Shown here one piece after another: positions 17,338-26,841 of a stretch of DNA of 55,826 nucleotides; position 1 is the stretch's first letter, and the number at the start of each line of letters is the position of its first letter. The stretch lies in assembly GCA_038040445.1 (NCBI GenBank), contig JBBPIG010000014.1, positions 1 through 55,826 on the forward strand, written 5' to 3'. Source of the stretch: Acidobacteriota bacterium. GTDB taxonomy: Bacteria; Acidobacteriota; Blastocatellia; UBA7656. Below the pieces are notes generated by a model. It did no database searches and was not told the DNA's origin. It saw only the letters and a list, made by a program, of their open reading frames with translations. Made by a program: the position numbers and the translations under genes.

Positions 17338-19509
17338 TCATCCGATAGTTTCGTCCGGATCAATCGCGCACGGGCGCCTGGTTCGCGCAGACTCGAGCAT
17401 GCGCAGACAGCCAATGGTGGCGCGCGCCCCGTCGCGCGCCGTCACTTCAGGCGTCGTGCCTTTGCGAATTGAGGTTAGGAAAGATTCGAGTTGAGCGCGA
17501 TAGCCTTTATCCGCAAACAGGCGCGAGCGTTTACGTTGGAGACCGGTCTGAATTTTCAGGCGCTTGAAGTCTTCGACCACGACGCCGGCCCCCTGCGCAA
17601 AGGCTTCCACGCGCTCGCCCGCGGAAGCGCGGCTCCCGACGGTGCAATAAGTGAGGTTGCCGATGGAGCCGTCCTCGAAACGAAAGCTTGCAACAAGATT
17701 GTTCTCGCCAATCGGCTCCTTCTTGCCGGTCGGAAGCGAATAAGCAGAAACCGCGACCGGTTCAGAATCGAGCAGCCAGTAAAGCAGGTCGACGAAGTGG
17801 CACGCTTCGCCCAGGATAGCTCCGCCCGTTGCCGGGTCGGCCATCCAATAGTCGCCGCTGATGCCCGGCGAATTGATGCGGCAATTCAGCACCGCCGGCC
17901 CCGAGCGAAGAGCGAGCTGCTTTTTCATCTCGACGTAGAAAGGAGCGAAGCGGCGATTGAATCCAACCGTGAGATGCTTTCCAGTTTCTTTGACTGCGCG
18001 GCAAATATCGCGACACTCTTCTTCGGTCAGCGCCATCGGCTTTTCGACGAAGACGTGTTTGCCTGCGCGGAGCGCGGCAAGAGACTGCGCGCCGTGATAC
18101 TGGTTGCGGCTCGCAATCATCACCACGTCAATCTCGGGATCGCTGAGAATCTCTTCGTAGTCAGAACAGCAGTAAGCCGCGCCGAACCTGAGAGCGTAGG
18201 TTTTTCCCCGCGCGCCGCTCGTCGAGCAGACTGCCCGCAAAGTGGCGCCCGGAGCCTTTTTCAGGTTGGGCAGATGATCCCATCGCGCGATATTGCCGGC
18301 GCCAACCAGCGCGACTTGCACTTCAGACAGGACAGCCGATTGCGCCGCAACCTGAACTTTCCTTCGCGGCCTGAAAGCCGCTGCCGGTTCATCGGATTCA
18401 GCCTCCCGGTAGCGCAACAACACCGCGAGGCTGTTGGAAGATGGATTGAGGATTGTTTGATAAGCCGCGGCCGACTGATCCAGGTCGAACTGATGAGTGA
18501 TGAGCGGCTCAAGCTCCACGCGGCCCAAAGCGATGAGCCGCAGAAACTCTTCCATGTTCCGGTTCTCAGTCCAGCGCACGTAAGCGAACGGGTAATCGCG
18601 CGCCTGCTTTTCATAATCCGAGTCGTAGCTGCCCGGCCCGTATGCGCGTGACATGAACAGTTGAATCTCTTTCAGATACATTTCATACCAGGGGAGATTC
18701 AGCTCCACGGCGCCGACTATCACCAGTCGGCCGCGATCGCGACAAAGCTCCAGGGCCAGCCGGGCGGGAGCCGCTGACTTTGCGGCCGCGGCGACTATCA
18801 CGCAATCCGCTCCGCGGCCCGATGTGAGTGCGCGCACTTCCTGCGCGGTCGAGTTGCCGCCGGCCAGCGCATAATCCGCGCCAAGTCTTCGCGCGAGCTC
18901 GACGCGATCAGCTTTGAGATCGAGGGCGATGACCGCGCCGCCTTGAAGCCTCACCAGTTGGGCGACAAGCTGCCCGACGAGCCCGAGACCGATCACCGCA
19001 ACCGTATCGCCGACGCCGATGTTCGCGGTGCGCACGGCGTTTAGCGCGATGCTGCCCAGAGTCGTGAAGCAGGCGTGTTCGAAGCCAACCGAGTCGGCCA
19101 TTTTCGCCACGAGATTTCGCCCGGCCAGGATTGTTTCGCCGTGCCCGGTGCCCTCGCCGCCGTACGCCACGCGGTCGCCAATCTCCAGATCGGTGACCGT
19201 CGGATGTTTGTCTACAATAACGCCCGCGCCTGAGTATCCGAGCACGGCGTACTCGCTAAACTTTGCTTTGACTTCCGTGACGGTGCGCACAGGGCCTACC
19301 GCTTTCATCACGTCGCGAATCTTTCGCAAGTGTGACGGATTGTCGGCGACTTCCTTCAAGACGCCGTCCTGATGAATGCTGGCCGTCTCGGTTCCGCTGC
19401 TGATGAGCGAGTAGTGGGGACGAACGAGTACGTGATGCGGCACGACCATTGGGTCGGGGACTTCGTCAACGACTATTTCTTTGAATCCTTTTCGCAGAAC
19501 CTGTTTCAT
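17338..19509 (-). CDS. Two-domain oxidoreductase: alcohol-dehydrogenase-like plus Gfo/Idh/MocA-like
   Basis: A 723-residue fusion. Residues 1-370 resemble medium-chain dehydrogenases, with the Rossmann segment AVIGLGLVGQLVAQLV near 165-185. The usual zinc-ligand opening (CGxD) is replaced by SSGTETAS. Residues about 400-720 are a Gfo/Idh/MocA oxidoreductase: VALVGAGNIARWDHLP binds NAD(P), and HVFVEKPMALTEEEC carries the family EKP motif. Such bi-domain enzymes occur in polysaccharide loci and probably modify a nucleotide sugar (oxidation at C2 or C3 followed by reduction or amination); the exact step is unknown. It follows a glycosyltransferase gene by 26 bases. There is no sign of a frameshift at the junction, so the fusion is real. 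Confidence 0.88.
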   Translation of the reverse strand: MKQVLRKGFKEIVVDEVPDPMVVPHHVLVRPHYSLISSGTETASIHQDGVLKEVADNPSHLRKIRDVMKAVGPVRTVTEVKAKFSEYAVLGYSGAGVIVDKHPTVTDLEIGDRVAYGGEGTGHGETILAGRNLVAKMADSVGFEHACFTTLGSIALNAVRTANIGVGDTVAVIGLGLVGQLVAQLVRLQGGAVIALDLKADRVELARRLGADYALAGGNSTAQEVRALTSGRGADCVIVAAAAKSAAPARLALELCRDRGRLVIVGAVELNLPWYEMYLKEIQLFMSRAYGPGSYDSDYEKQARDYPFAYVRWTENRNMEEFLRLIALGRVELEPLITHQFDLDQSAAAYQTILNPSSNSLAVLLRYREAESDEPAAAFRPRRKVQVAAQSAVLSEVQVALVGAGNIARWDHLPNLKKAPGATLRAVCSTSGARGKTYALRFGAAYCCSDYEEILSDPEIDVVMIASRNQYHGAQSLAALRAGKHVFVEKPMALTEEECRDICRAVKETGKHLTVGFNRRFAPFYVEMKKQLALRSGPAVLNCRINSPGISGDYWMADPATGGAILGEACHFVDLLYWLLDSEPVAVSAYSLPTGKKEPIGENNLVASFRFEDGSIGNLTYCTVGSRASAGERVEAFAQGAGVVVEDFKRLKIQTGLQRKRSRLFADKGYRAQLESFLTSIRKGTTPEVTARDGARATIGCLRMLESARTRRPCAIDPDETIG

Positions 19510-19535
19510 CTCGTCTTTATCAAGCGCAACCTGCG

Positions 19536-20744
19536 CTAGTCCTCCGTCAATTCTTCATAGAGATTCTCGACAGCTTCGACCATTCTCTCGATGCTGAACC
19601 TGTCCCTCACAAACTCAAAACCACGCGCGGCAAGGCGCCGGCTCGTCTCTTCATTCGCCAGCGCGAAAGTGATTCGTTCGGCAAGCGCGCCTGCATTGGC
19701 AGGCGGAACCAGATAGCCGGTCTGGCCATCGACGATCAACTCTTTCGTTCCGCCGACGGCTGTCGCTACAACCGGCACGCCCGCGGCCATCGCTTCCATG
19801 ACGGCGTTGGGCAGCCCTTCGTGCAAAGATGCAAGGGCCATCAGATCGAACGAAGCCGTGAGCCGCGACACGTCGCTTCGATCGCCGAGCAGGTGCACGT
19901 GCTCCCTGATGCCAAGCTGCGCAATGTGATTCTCAATTTCGCCGCGGAGCGGGCCGTCGCCGGCTAAAATGAAGTGAGCCGAGGGCTCTTTCGTGAGCAC
20001 GCTTGCCGCGGCTTCGATGAAGTAGCGATGGCCTTTGACCGGCTGAAGCCTTGCGATCATTCCGACAAGCTTCGCATTCCTATCAAGCCCAAGCTCGCGG
20101 CACAGCGCGTCATGAGTTTCGCGGCGCGCGAAAGGCGAAGCCGCGGCCGATTCGCTTGATGATAGCGAGCTTATTCCGTTCTTGATGACAACGATCTTGC
20201 CGGCGGGCGCGCCGTCGTTCGAGATGATGTAATCGCGTATCGCTTCGGAGTTGACCAGTATCCGATGAGCGAGCAGGTGAATGATGCGCTGACCCCAGCG
20301 GTGACTTCTGCGATCCGAGAGTTTCAAGTGCCTTTGGCAGGCAACGACCCTCACGCCCGCGAGCCGCGCTGCGGACGCCCCAATCAATCCGCCATAGAAG
20401 TCATGCGCGTGCAGAATGTCTACCTGCGCGCTCTTCATTAATTTGCGCAGCCGCCAGAGCTGCTTCACCGCGTTTCGGTTGTAGAAGCTGGTGAGCGGGA
20501 ATTCGCGCACCTCGGGGAACCGCGCCGCTATTTCTTCGTAGAACGGTCCTTCATTTCGCAGCGCGGCGAGACGCACATCGTAGCGCTCAGAGTCGAGTCG
20601 CTTGAGAAGCTCGACGGCCTGCCGCTCGGTGCCACCGATCTCGAAGCTGGTAATCAGGTGAAGCACGCGCGGCCGCCGGCGGACGGACACGCTCGATCGC
20701 AGGTCGCGTTGAGCGGCTGCTGTTTCGGTTATTGCCACGCTCAT
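19536..20744 (-). CDS. Family-4-type glycosyltransferase
   Basis: A 402-residue GT-B enzyme. The N-terminal region reads LHLITSFEIGGTERQAVELL, the donor lobe opens with VGMIARLQPVKGHRYFIEAA, and the E-x7-E motif is complete in EGLPNAVMEAMAAGVPVVAT. These are typical of exopolysaccharide sugar transferases, including those of exosortase-linked loci. Its ATG overlaps the TGA of the upstream amidotransferase gene (ATGA at 20741-20744), which indicates translational coupling. The sugar specificity is not predictable. The first 22 residues (to about RRRP) are a polar extension before the first beta strand. Confidence 0.9.
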   Translation of the reverse strand: MSVAITETAAAQRDLRSSVSVRRRPRVLHLITSFEIGGTERQAVELLKRLDSERYDVRLAALRNEGPFYEEIAARFPEVREFPLTSFYNRNAVKQLWRLRKLMKSAQVDILHAHDFYGGLIGASAARLAGVRVVACQRHLKLSDRRSHRWGQRIIHLLAHRILVNSEAIRDYIISNDGAPAGKIVVIKNGISSLSSSESAAASPFARRETHDALCRELGLDRNAKLVGMIARLQPVKGHRYFIEAAASVLTKEPSAHFILAGDGPLRGEIENHIAQLGIREHVHLLGDRSDVSRLTASFDLMALASLHEGLPNAVMEAMAAGVPVVATAVGGTKELIVDGQTGYLVPPANAGALAERITFALANEETSRRLAARGFEFVRDRFSIERMVEAVENLYEELTED

Positions 20745-22714
20745 CGCCCGGCCCCCTCACTCACGGTCTCGCTGTTTACGGCCAGGGAAGCAAGCCCAAT
20801 TCGTTTTGCGCCTTCAAAGTTGGGATCGGGGCAGCGATCGATGAAAGCGCGGTGCCAGAGCTCCAGAGTCAGTAGCCCCCATAGGTGCGTCGAGTTGTCG
20901 CGGCGGCCCCGGCGATGTTCATCCAGGATTTCCTCGACCGCCTTTTGATTGAAGTAGCCGCGCTGCAGAGTCCGGCGATCGGTCAGCGTGTCGTAGAGCA
21001 GCTCGCGAAGCTCGTTGTTGAACCACCTCTTGATTGGGACGCCGAAACCCTGTTTCTGGCGGTTGATGATTTCATCGGGAATCAGACCACGAACGGCCTC
21101 CTTCAAGATGTGCTTGCCCACGGACCCGCGCAGCTTTAGCGACGCGGGTATGGTTTGAACGAACTCGATCAGCTTGTGATCGAGCAACGGCTCACGCGCC
21201 TCGATAGAGTGAGCCATGCTCATTCGATCGACCTTGGTCAGTATGTCGCCCGGAAGGTAGGTCTTGCTGTCGAGATACAGCAAATGGTCGAGCCGCTCCG
21301 AGGAATTGGGCACGGCGAGCAGCCGCTTGAATGCGTCAGCGGAGTCGCGCCCCGCAAGCCACCGCCGCACGTCGAGCGAAAGCAGATTTCGCTTCGCGTC
21401 TTCGTCGAAGTAAGAGACGCTGTCGACGTAACGCGCGTCCGAATCGAGCGAGACGTTGCGCAGGAAATTCTTGCCGTAGGTTGCTCGCGGAATCGCGCGG
21501 CTTGCCCTCAGCATGAAATTCCGCCGCAGGAAGCCCGGGATGCGCTCGAACCTTTCGCGATTGCGGTCTACCAGATAGCGATCGTAGCCGCCGAACAGCT
21601 CATCGCCGCCGTCACCCGACAGGACCACGGTTACATGCTCGCGAGCCATCTTCGACACGATGTAGGTCGGTATGCTCGAAACGTCGGCGAACGGTTCGTC
21701 GTGGTGCCAGATGATTTCCTCGACGATGTTGCACACGTCGGGGGTGACGATGAACTCGTGATGCTCGGTGTTGAAATGACGAGCCGTCATCCGCGCGTAA
21801 TGAAGCTCGTCGAAGCTGGATTCGGTGAAGCCGATTGAAAACGTCTTCACCGGTCTGTCCATCTCGCGTGCCATCATCGCGACAACGGTGCTCGAATCGA
21901 TGCCGCCCGATAGGAATGCGCCAAGCGGAACATCGCTTATCAGCCGCAATCTGACGGACTCGGCGATCAACTCGCGGATCCGCTCGGTGTAGTAGCTCTC
22001 TTCGCGAACCGGTCCAAACTCGCCGTTCTGAGGGTACTGAAAATCCCAATAGCATCGCGTGCTCAAGCGCCCGTCCTTGAAAGTCAGCGTGTGGCCGGGC
22101 AGGAGCTTGAATATGCCGCGGAACGCGCTCGCCGGGTCCGGCACATAGCCGAACGTCAGGAAGTCCGAGATCGCTTCCAGATTCACCTCGCGAGTCACAT
22201 CGGGGTGTTGAAGAATCGATTTGATTTCGGAGGCGAAGACCAGGGTTTCGCCAGCCAGGCAGTAGTGCAGCGGCTTAACGCCGACCCGATCGCGGGCTAT
22301 GAAAAGCTTGCGCTCACGATTATCCCAGATGGCGAACGCGAACATCCCGCGAAGCCGCTCGACGCAGCGTTCGCCTTCGTCTTCGTAGAGGTGAACGATC
22401 GCTTCAGTATCTGTGTTGGTTCGAAACGTGTGTCCGCGGCGAATAAGATCTTCGCGAAGCTCCTTGAAGTTGTAGATCTCGCCGTTGAATACGATCCATA
22501 TCGAGCCGTCTTCGTTCGAGATTGGCTGGCGGCCGGTGAACAGATCTATGATCGACAGCCGGCGCATTCCCATCGCCATCCCGCCGTCAACCAGAAAGCC
22601 TTCGTCGTCCGGGCCGCGATGCTCGATCACATGGCACATCTGTTGGATGACCCCGCGCCGCTGGTCGGGGCTCATCGTGCCTTCAGGTCCGAACATTCCT
22701 GCGATACCACACAT
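20741..22714 (-). CDS. asnB: Asparagine-synthase-type amidotransferase 2
   Basis: A 657-residue glutamine-dependent amidotransferase, paralogous to the one at 10041-11996. Cys2 follows the initiator Met (MCGIAGMFGPEG), which fixes the start at 22714; an upstream in-frame extension to 22753 would bury the catalytic Cys and is wrong. Glutaminase motifs IEHRGPDDEG and IVFNGEIYNF are present, and the ATP loop is LSGGIDSST (about 268-275). Two such enzymes in one locus may amidate different acceptors. The tail of about 25 residues after LELWHRAFID is variable. It sits between the Wzy-like gene (11-base gap) and a glycosyltransferase with which it overlaps by four bases. Confidence 0.88.
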   Translation of the reverse strand: MCGIAGMFGPEGTMSPDQRRGVIQQMCHVIEHRGPDDEGFLVDGGMAMGMRRLSIIDLFTGRQPISNEDGSIWIVFNGEIYNFKELREDLIRRGHTFRTNTDTEAIVHLYEDEGERCVERLRGMFAFAIWDNRERKLFIARDRVGVKPLHYCLAGETLVFASEIKSILQHPDVTREVNLEAISDFLTFGYVPDPASAFRGIFKLLPGHTLTFKDGRLSTRCYWDFQYPQNGEFGPVREESYYTERIRELIAESVRLRLISDVPLGAFLSGGIDSSTVVAMMAREMDRPVKTFSIGFTESSFDELHYARMTARHFNTEHHEFIVTPDVCNIVEEIIWHHDEPFADVSSIPTYIVSKMAREHVTVVLSGDGGDELFGGYDRYLVDRNRERFERIPGFLRRNFMLRASRAIPRATYGKNFLRNVSLDSDARYVDSVSYFDEDAKRNLLSLDVRRWLAGRDSADAFKRLLAVPNSSERLDHLLYLDSKTYLPGDILTKVDRMSMAHSIEAREPLLDHKLIEFVQTIPASLKLRGSVGKHILKEAVRGLIPDEIINRQKQGFGVPIKRWFNNELRELLYDTLTDRRTLQRGYFNQKAVEEILDEHRRGRRDNSTHLWGLLTLELWHRAFIDRCPDPNFEGAKRIGLASLAVNSETVSEGAGR

Positions 22715-22725
22715 AAGACTCAGTC

Positions 22726-24156
22726 CTAGCTGTTCACCCCCGGCCGCTTCCACAGCAGTCCCGGTGTCGTGACCGGCTCTTCTGTCTGGTGGTAAGCCTC
22801 GTTGTCGTCATCGGCCCCTTCAAAACTGTGGAGCCTCTTGAGCGACACCGCGTACGCTACCGGGTAATACAGAAACCACTGATATTGAGCGGATGAAAAG
22901 ACCGCACAAACCAAGAACCCAATGATTGACGCCTGCACCCCGGCGCTTAAGAAGTGAAGCTCCCGCCTTCGGAAGTTAGTTGCTCGGGATGTTTCGCGTT
23001 CGATTTGTTTCAACCGTTTTAGCGGCGCGAAAATCAAAATCAAATATGCAATGAGTCCGGCCACGCCCAGCTCGGCAGAAAGTTCAAGGAAAGAGTTGTG
23101 CGCCCTGATGGCGTGGTTGGAATAGACAGGATAATTGGCCAGGCCGATGCCGATGATTGTATGACGCGACGCGACATACAATACACGCATCAACTCTCCC
23201 TGGCGTTCCTGCGCTGAGCCAGTCGTGTCCTTGTCCGAGTGGAGGATCGTGAACAACCTGTCCGTATAGCCGACCGGCATCGACAGCGCGAGGACGCCAC
23301 ACGCGGCTAGCACGGCGATTGCAGTTGTGAATTTGTTATGGCGGCCAAGCTTCCACAGCAGGACGCCTCCGGCCGCTGCCAGCCCCAAAAAGCCGCCGCG
23401 CGAAAAACTGACCACTACTCCCATCACCAGCAGCAAGCTGCATCCCAGATAGAACACTCGACCGGCGGGCTTGCTGGTCAGCGCGAGCACGATTGCCAGC
23501 GGCAGAAGAAGGTCCAACGACATTGCAAGATCATTGGGATTCCCGAAGATGCCGCCAACGGTTCCTTCCACCCTGACGCCTATACCTTGGATCGTCGAGG
23601 TGAACTTGCCCTGCGCGAATTTCACGATGGTTCCGGCCGCGATTCCCGCGCCGCAGATCACCACCAGCTTCAAGATCAAACGCAACCGCTCTCTCGAGTC
23701 GACCAGGTTGATCATCAGCACAAAGATCACCACCACCTTGAAGAATGTGTCGGAAAGCATTTCGATACTGGCGTCCGGCGACGCCGCCACCGGCGTCAGA
23801 ACAATTCCGATGAGCACGATCAAGCCGAGCATCGACATCTCGATCGGCCAGATCGTCAGGCGTTCGCCTGCGCTTAGCTTTCCGCCGATGTAAACAACCA
23901 GCGTGAGAATGGCGACGATCTTCGTGAAGGCAAACGTGCCGAACACCTCAGGGAACAGCTCGTTGGGCCGCACGTATAACAGAAGCGTAAACAGGAACAA
24001 ACCGGCGAAGGCCAATGGATGCGAGACGGCTCTGACCGCGGGTTTATCATCAGCGGCGGCGGCGGCGTCGGCGGCCGGGCGTGCTTTCAGAAGCACACTC
24101 TCGGCGTGTTGATGAAACAGCGCACCGGATTTCATTTTGTTACTGCCAGCGATCAT
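22726..24156 (-). CDS. O-antigen ligase/polymerase family membrane protein (Wzy/WaaL type)
   Basis: A 476-residue polytopic membrane protein. After about 45 polar residues, hydrophobic segments run from LAFAGLFLFTLLLYV to about residue 430. The large periplasmic loop contains YVASRHTIIGIGLANYPVYS and the conserved RAHNSFLELSAELGVAGLI, the Wzy_C signature. Such proteins either polymerise repeat units or transfer finished polymer to a lipid or protein; the cluster with a flippase and a Wzz-type protein favours a polymerase. The gene follows the flippase gene with one base between stop and start, so coupling is likely. A second ATG (24135) would shorten the cytoplasmic N-terminus by seven residues. 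Confidence 0.85.
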   Translation of the reverse strand: MIAGSNKMKSGALFHQHAESVLLKARPAADAAAAADDKPAVRAVSHPLAFAGLFLFTLLLYVRPNELFPEVFGTFAFTKIVAILTLVVYIGGKLSAGERLTIWPIEMSMLGLIVLIGIVLTPVAASPDASIEMLSDTFFKVVVIFVLMINLVDSRERLRLILKLVVICGAGIAAGTIVKFAQGKFTSTIQGIGVRVEGTVGGIFGNPNDLAMSLDLLLPLAIVLALTSKPAGRVFYLGCSLLLVMGVVVSFSRGGFLGLAAAGGVLLWKLGRHNKFTTAIAVLAACGVLALSMPVGYTDRLFTILHSDKDTTGSAQERQGELMRVLYVASRHTIIGIGLANYPVYSNHAIRAHNSFLELSAELGVAGLIAYLILIFAPLKRLKQIERETSRATNFRRRELHFLSAGVQASIIGFLVCAVFSSAQYQWFLYYPVAYAVSLKRLHSFEGADDDNEAYHQTEEPVTTPGLLWKRPGVNS

Positions 24157-24157
24157 G

Positions 24158-25708
24158 CTACTCGTTGCTCCGAAATCTCAGTCGTGGTGAAAAGCCCAGC
24201 CGCCGCGATCCTGACTGGTAGAGCTTCTGCAATGCGCCTCGCATCTCGGCCTTCTCTGATGGGGTCACCGCCCCTGCGGCGAAGGCCGCAAGCAGCCACA
24301 CGGCTATGAATATTGATGAGCAAACCACGAGAGTTATGAAAGGATGCCAGCCGGCGAACGCGAGCCTGACCGCGAACGCGGCCACGCCGGCGACTGCTGC
24401 CGCCCCTACCGTTCTCAAGACTGGCGCAAACCGCCGCACGTCCGCCGGTGACATGCTCAGTCTTCGCGCGATTGCCAATAACAGTATCGCGAGATCCAGT
24501 GTCTGAACTATGACCACCGCCGTGATAGCTCCTACCAGCCCTGCTGCGTGTATGCCGACGTATAGGGCCGCGGCGCCGACCGGGATCATGGCCAATGAGA
24601 GTTTCAGACGGAAGTACTTCAGGTTGTCGAAAGAGCGAAGGATCGAGGTCGGCACACAGATGTATAAGAGAATGTTCAATAGGTTGATCGCGAAGATAGG
24701 CGCGGCGGCTACATAGTTCTTGGTAAACAATGTGGTAATGAACTCCTGCCTCACAACAAACAGGAGCACGTACACTGGAACAAAGAAGAGAGCAAGCTTG
24801 CGAACGGCGGAGGCCCACAGCTCGATGATGCCCTGGTAGTCGGCGTTTGCTTCGCGCCGGGCGACCTCGGGCAACAGCACGCTGATGACCGAATCCAGCA
24901 GCATGCCGAGCAACGGCAACTGGAAGCACCCAACCGCGTAGATCGCAAACTGGTCGGGATCAAAATAATGCGAAACGAAATAGTTGTGCAGATCGGCCTG
25001 CATGCCGTAGGCGAGTCCGCCGATCCCGAATGGAAGCGCGTTGGCCAGTTGAGCCTTGAACAGGGGCCAATCAAACGTGCCCCAGAACCGCCCGAAGCGC
25101 TTGTGCAGATACCAAACCATGATCAAACACTGAAGCGCTCCCTGTACTACCGCAGCTACAACGACCGCGTGAACGCTTCCAAACAACAGCGCGGCTCCCA
25201 TCATCAGCCCGCTTTTGGCGAGCTGTATGACGATGATGAACAAGCTAGCCGAGCGAATGTCGTTGTCGGCAACCGCGACTACCTCGAGCACGGTCGAAAG
25301 CAACCACAGCAGTATCGCCACTCCAAGCAAGGGAACGTGGGGGACCAGACCGTCGCCCTTGAAGATGACCGTGACCCAACCGGGATACACTGCGAAAAAG
25401 AGAGCTACCACCGAGCCGATCACCGCGTAGAAGGCCAACACGTTGAAAGCGATTTGCGGCTTCTTATCCGGGTTGCGCGGCAAGAAATACAGGACGCTCA
25501 TATTGACCCCGAGGCCGGCGAGCGCGAGCACGGTCAGCATGATCTGGAAGACTTGCTTGTACAGACCGAACTCCGACTGATTCAACGTGCGCACCAGCAC
25601 TAGCGGCAGCGGGATCGTCATTGCGAACGCGAAGACCCTCGCGGCCGCCAACAACGCCGCCCGCTTAGTCAACCCGTTTCGCCCGGCTGTTGATTCGTTT
25701 ACAGCCAT
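24158..25708 (-). CDS. Polysaccharide flippase of the MATE/Wzx superfamily
   Basis: A 516-residue membrane protein with about 14 hydrophobic segments. The opening (LTKRAALLAAARVFAFAMTI) and YKQVFQIMLTVLALAGLGVN are typical of polysaccharide transporters, which move undecaprenyl-linked repeat units across the inner membrane. A cytoplasmic tail of about 35 basic residues ends the protein (AEMRGALQKLYQSGSRRLGF). The ATG at 25708 lies within the last codons of the deacetylase gene (overlap of ten bases), so translation is coupled. With the Wzy-like and Wzz-like proteins it makes a Wzx/Wzy-dependent assembly system plausible. Confidence 0.88.
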   Translation of the reverse strand: MAVNESTAGRNGLTKRAALLAAARVFAFAMTIPLPLVLVRTLNQSEFGLYKQVFQIMLTVLALAGLGVNMSVLYFLPRNPDKKPQIAFNVLAFYAVIGSVVALFFAVYPGWVTVIFKGDGLVPHVPLLGVAILLWLLSTVLEVVAVADNDIRSASLFIIVIQLAKSGLMMGAALLFGSVHAVVVAAVVQGALQCLIMVWYLHKRFGRFWGTFDWPLFKAQLANALPFGIGGLAYGMQADLHNYFVSHYFDPDQFAIYAVGCFQLPLLGMLLDSVISVLLPEVARREANADYQGIIELWASAVRKLALFFVPVYVLLFVVRQEFITTLFTKNYVAAAPIFAINLLNILLYICVPTSILRSFDNLKYFRLKLSLAMIPVGAAALYVGIHAAGLVGAITAVVIVQTLDLAILLLAIARRLSMSPADVRRFAPVLRTVGAAAVAGVAAFAVRLAFAGWHPFITLVVCSSIFIAVWLLAAFAAGAVTPSEKAEMRGALQKLYQSGSRRLGFSPRLRFRSNE

Positions 25709-26730
25709 AGATTTCTCGATTGCTCCACGGCCAGCGCTCCTCCACCGAGGTGCGTCACCATGTGTCTGAACTGTTCAAACCCGCATGTGTTCTTAACGAA
25801 GTGCGCGAGGTCGTGCTCGGTGTGAATGCGCTTTAGCGCGAGCGGATTGCTGCGCCCGTTGTTCAAGCCGTAGTCTGCCGTGACTGCGCACTTGTAGCCT
25901 GCACGCACCGCTTCCTGTTGCACCGTGGCGTCGTGATCGCCGTTGGGATAGCCCAGCAGTTCTACCTTGTGACCAAGCGCCGACTCGAGCCGGGAGCGTG
26001 ACTCGCACAGTTCGTAGCGGAGCCGGTCCCTGCTTATTTTGGTCAGTATCGGATGAGTGACGGTATGCGATCCAATCTCGATTCCGTTTGAATCCATCTC
26101 GCGCACCTGCTCCCAGGTGAGCGGAAGAAACTCAGCGGGGGGCGCGTCCGGAAGCGGCACGTCGAGCGATGCGGCGATCCGTCGAATCGCGTCGTCTTTC
26201 GCTTCATCGGCAATTCGCTTCAGCTCGGCGTTGACTCGCTGGGCGCCCTTACGCCGTGAGATTCGGCCTTCGAGCTCGATTCGCAGCGACTGCTGGTCGA
26301 TGTTGGCTTCGAGCAGCGAGCTTGCCGCCCTCGACGTGAGGTATCGAACCTTGTCGGTCCACAGCCACGTTGCCTGATCAACGAAGTCCGTAACCACGAA
26401 GGCGGTCGCGGGTATCTTGCGCTCGCGAAGAATTGGGTAGGCGATGTCGAAGCTGTCCCGGTAACCGTCGTCTATCGTGATGACGGCGAGGCCGGGCGGT
26501 ACAGGGACGCCGCTCGTAACGTAGCCGGCCAACACGGACAGCGGAACTATCCGATAGTGATCGGCCAGGTAGTCCAGTTGCTCGGTGAAGCAGCGAACGG
26601 AAGTCGATACGCCATCCTCAGCCTCGCTGAAGCGATGGTACATCAGTATCAGCGCCTTGCCGCGATTGGCCCTGCGGAATGGCGCGAACACACCCGCGCT
26701 GTGCATCAGACTTACTAGTGCGTCCTTCAT
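25699..26730 (-). CDS. Polysaccharide deacetylase (NodB domain)
   Basis: A 343-residue carbohydrate esterase family 4-type protein. The catalytic Asp-Asp is in AVITIDDGYRDSF, the metal-binding HxxxH in GSHTVTHPIL, and an inserted region of about 70 residues (rich in Arg and Ala) separates them, as in the deacetylases of exosortase-A loci. It would remove N-acetyl groups from a sugar of the polymer. There is no clear signal peptide, so it could act on the lipid-linked precursor in the cytoplasm or be exported by other means. I use the ATG at 26730; the frame continues to a TTG at 26799 without a ribosome binding site. The last ten bases overlap the flippase start. Confidence 0.87.
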   Translation of the reverse strand: MKDALVSLMHSAGVFAPFRRANRGKALILMYHRFSEAEDGVSTSVRCFTEQLDYLADHYRIVPLSVLAGYVTSGVPVPPGLAVITIDDGYRDSFDIAYPILRERKIPATAFVVTDFVDQATWLWTDKVRYLTSRAASSLLEANIDQQSLRIELEGRISRRKGAQRVNAELKRIADEAKDDAIRRIAASLDVPLPDAPPAEFLPLTWEQVREMDSNGIEIGSHTVTHPILTKISRDRLRYELCESRSRLESALGHKVELLGYPNGDHDATVQQEAVRAGYKCAVTADYGLNNGRSNPLALKRIHTEHDLAHFVKNTCGFEQFRHMVTHLGGGALAVEQSRNLWL

Positions 26731-26841
26731 CGAATATCTGTACCCGTTCACGAGTGCGGTCTCTCTCGGCTTTCCCTGCCCAGAAACTCGCTTTGACAAA
26801 CGCGGCGATCAAACGTGCTTGCGAAGGCTGTCAGCTCCTTA

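Noticed and set aside
17491-18651. 386-codon open frame on the plus strand
   Set aside because: Antisense shadow of the two-domain oxidoreductase, which has clear motifs in the other strand.
26731-26799. N-terminal extension of the deacetylase to a TTG
   Set aside because: No ribosome binding site before the TTG, and relatives start close to the ATG at 26730.
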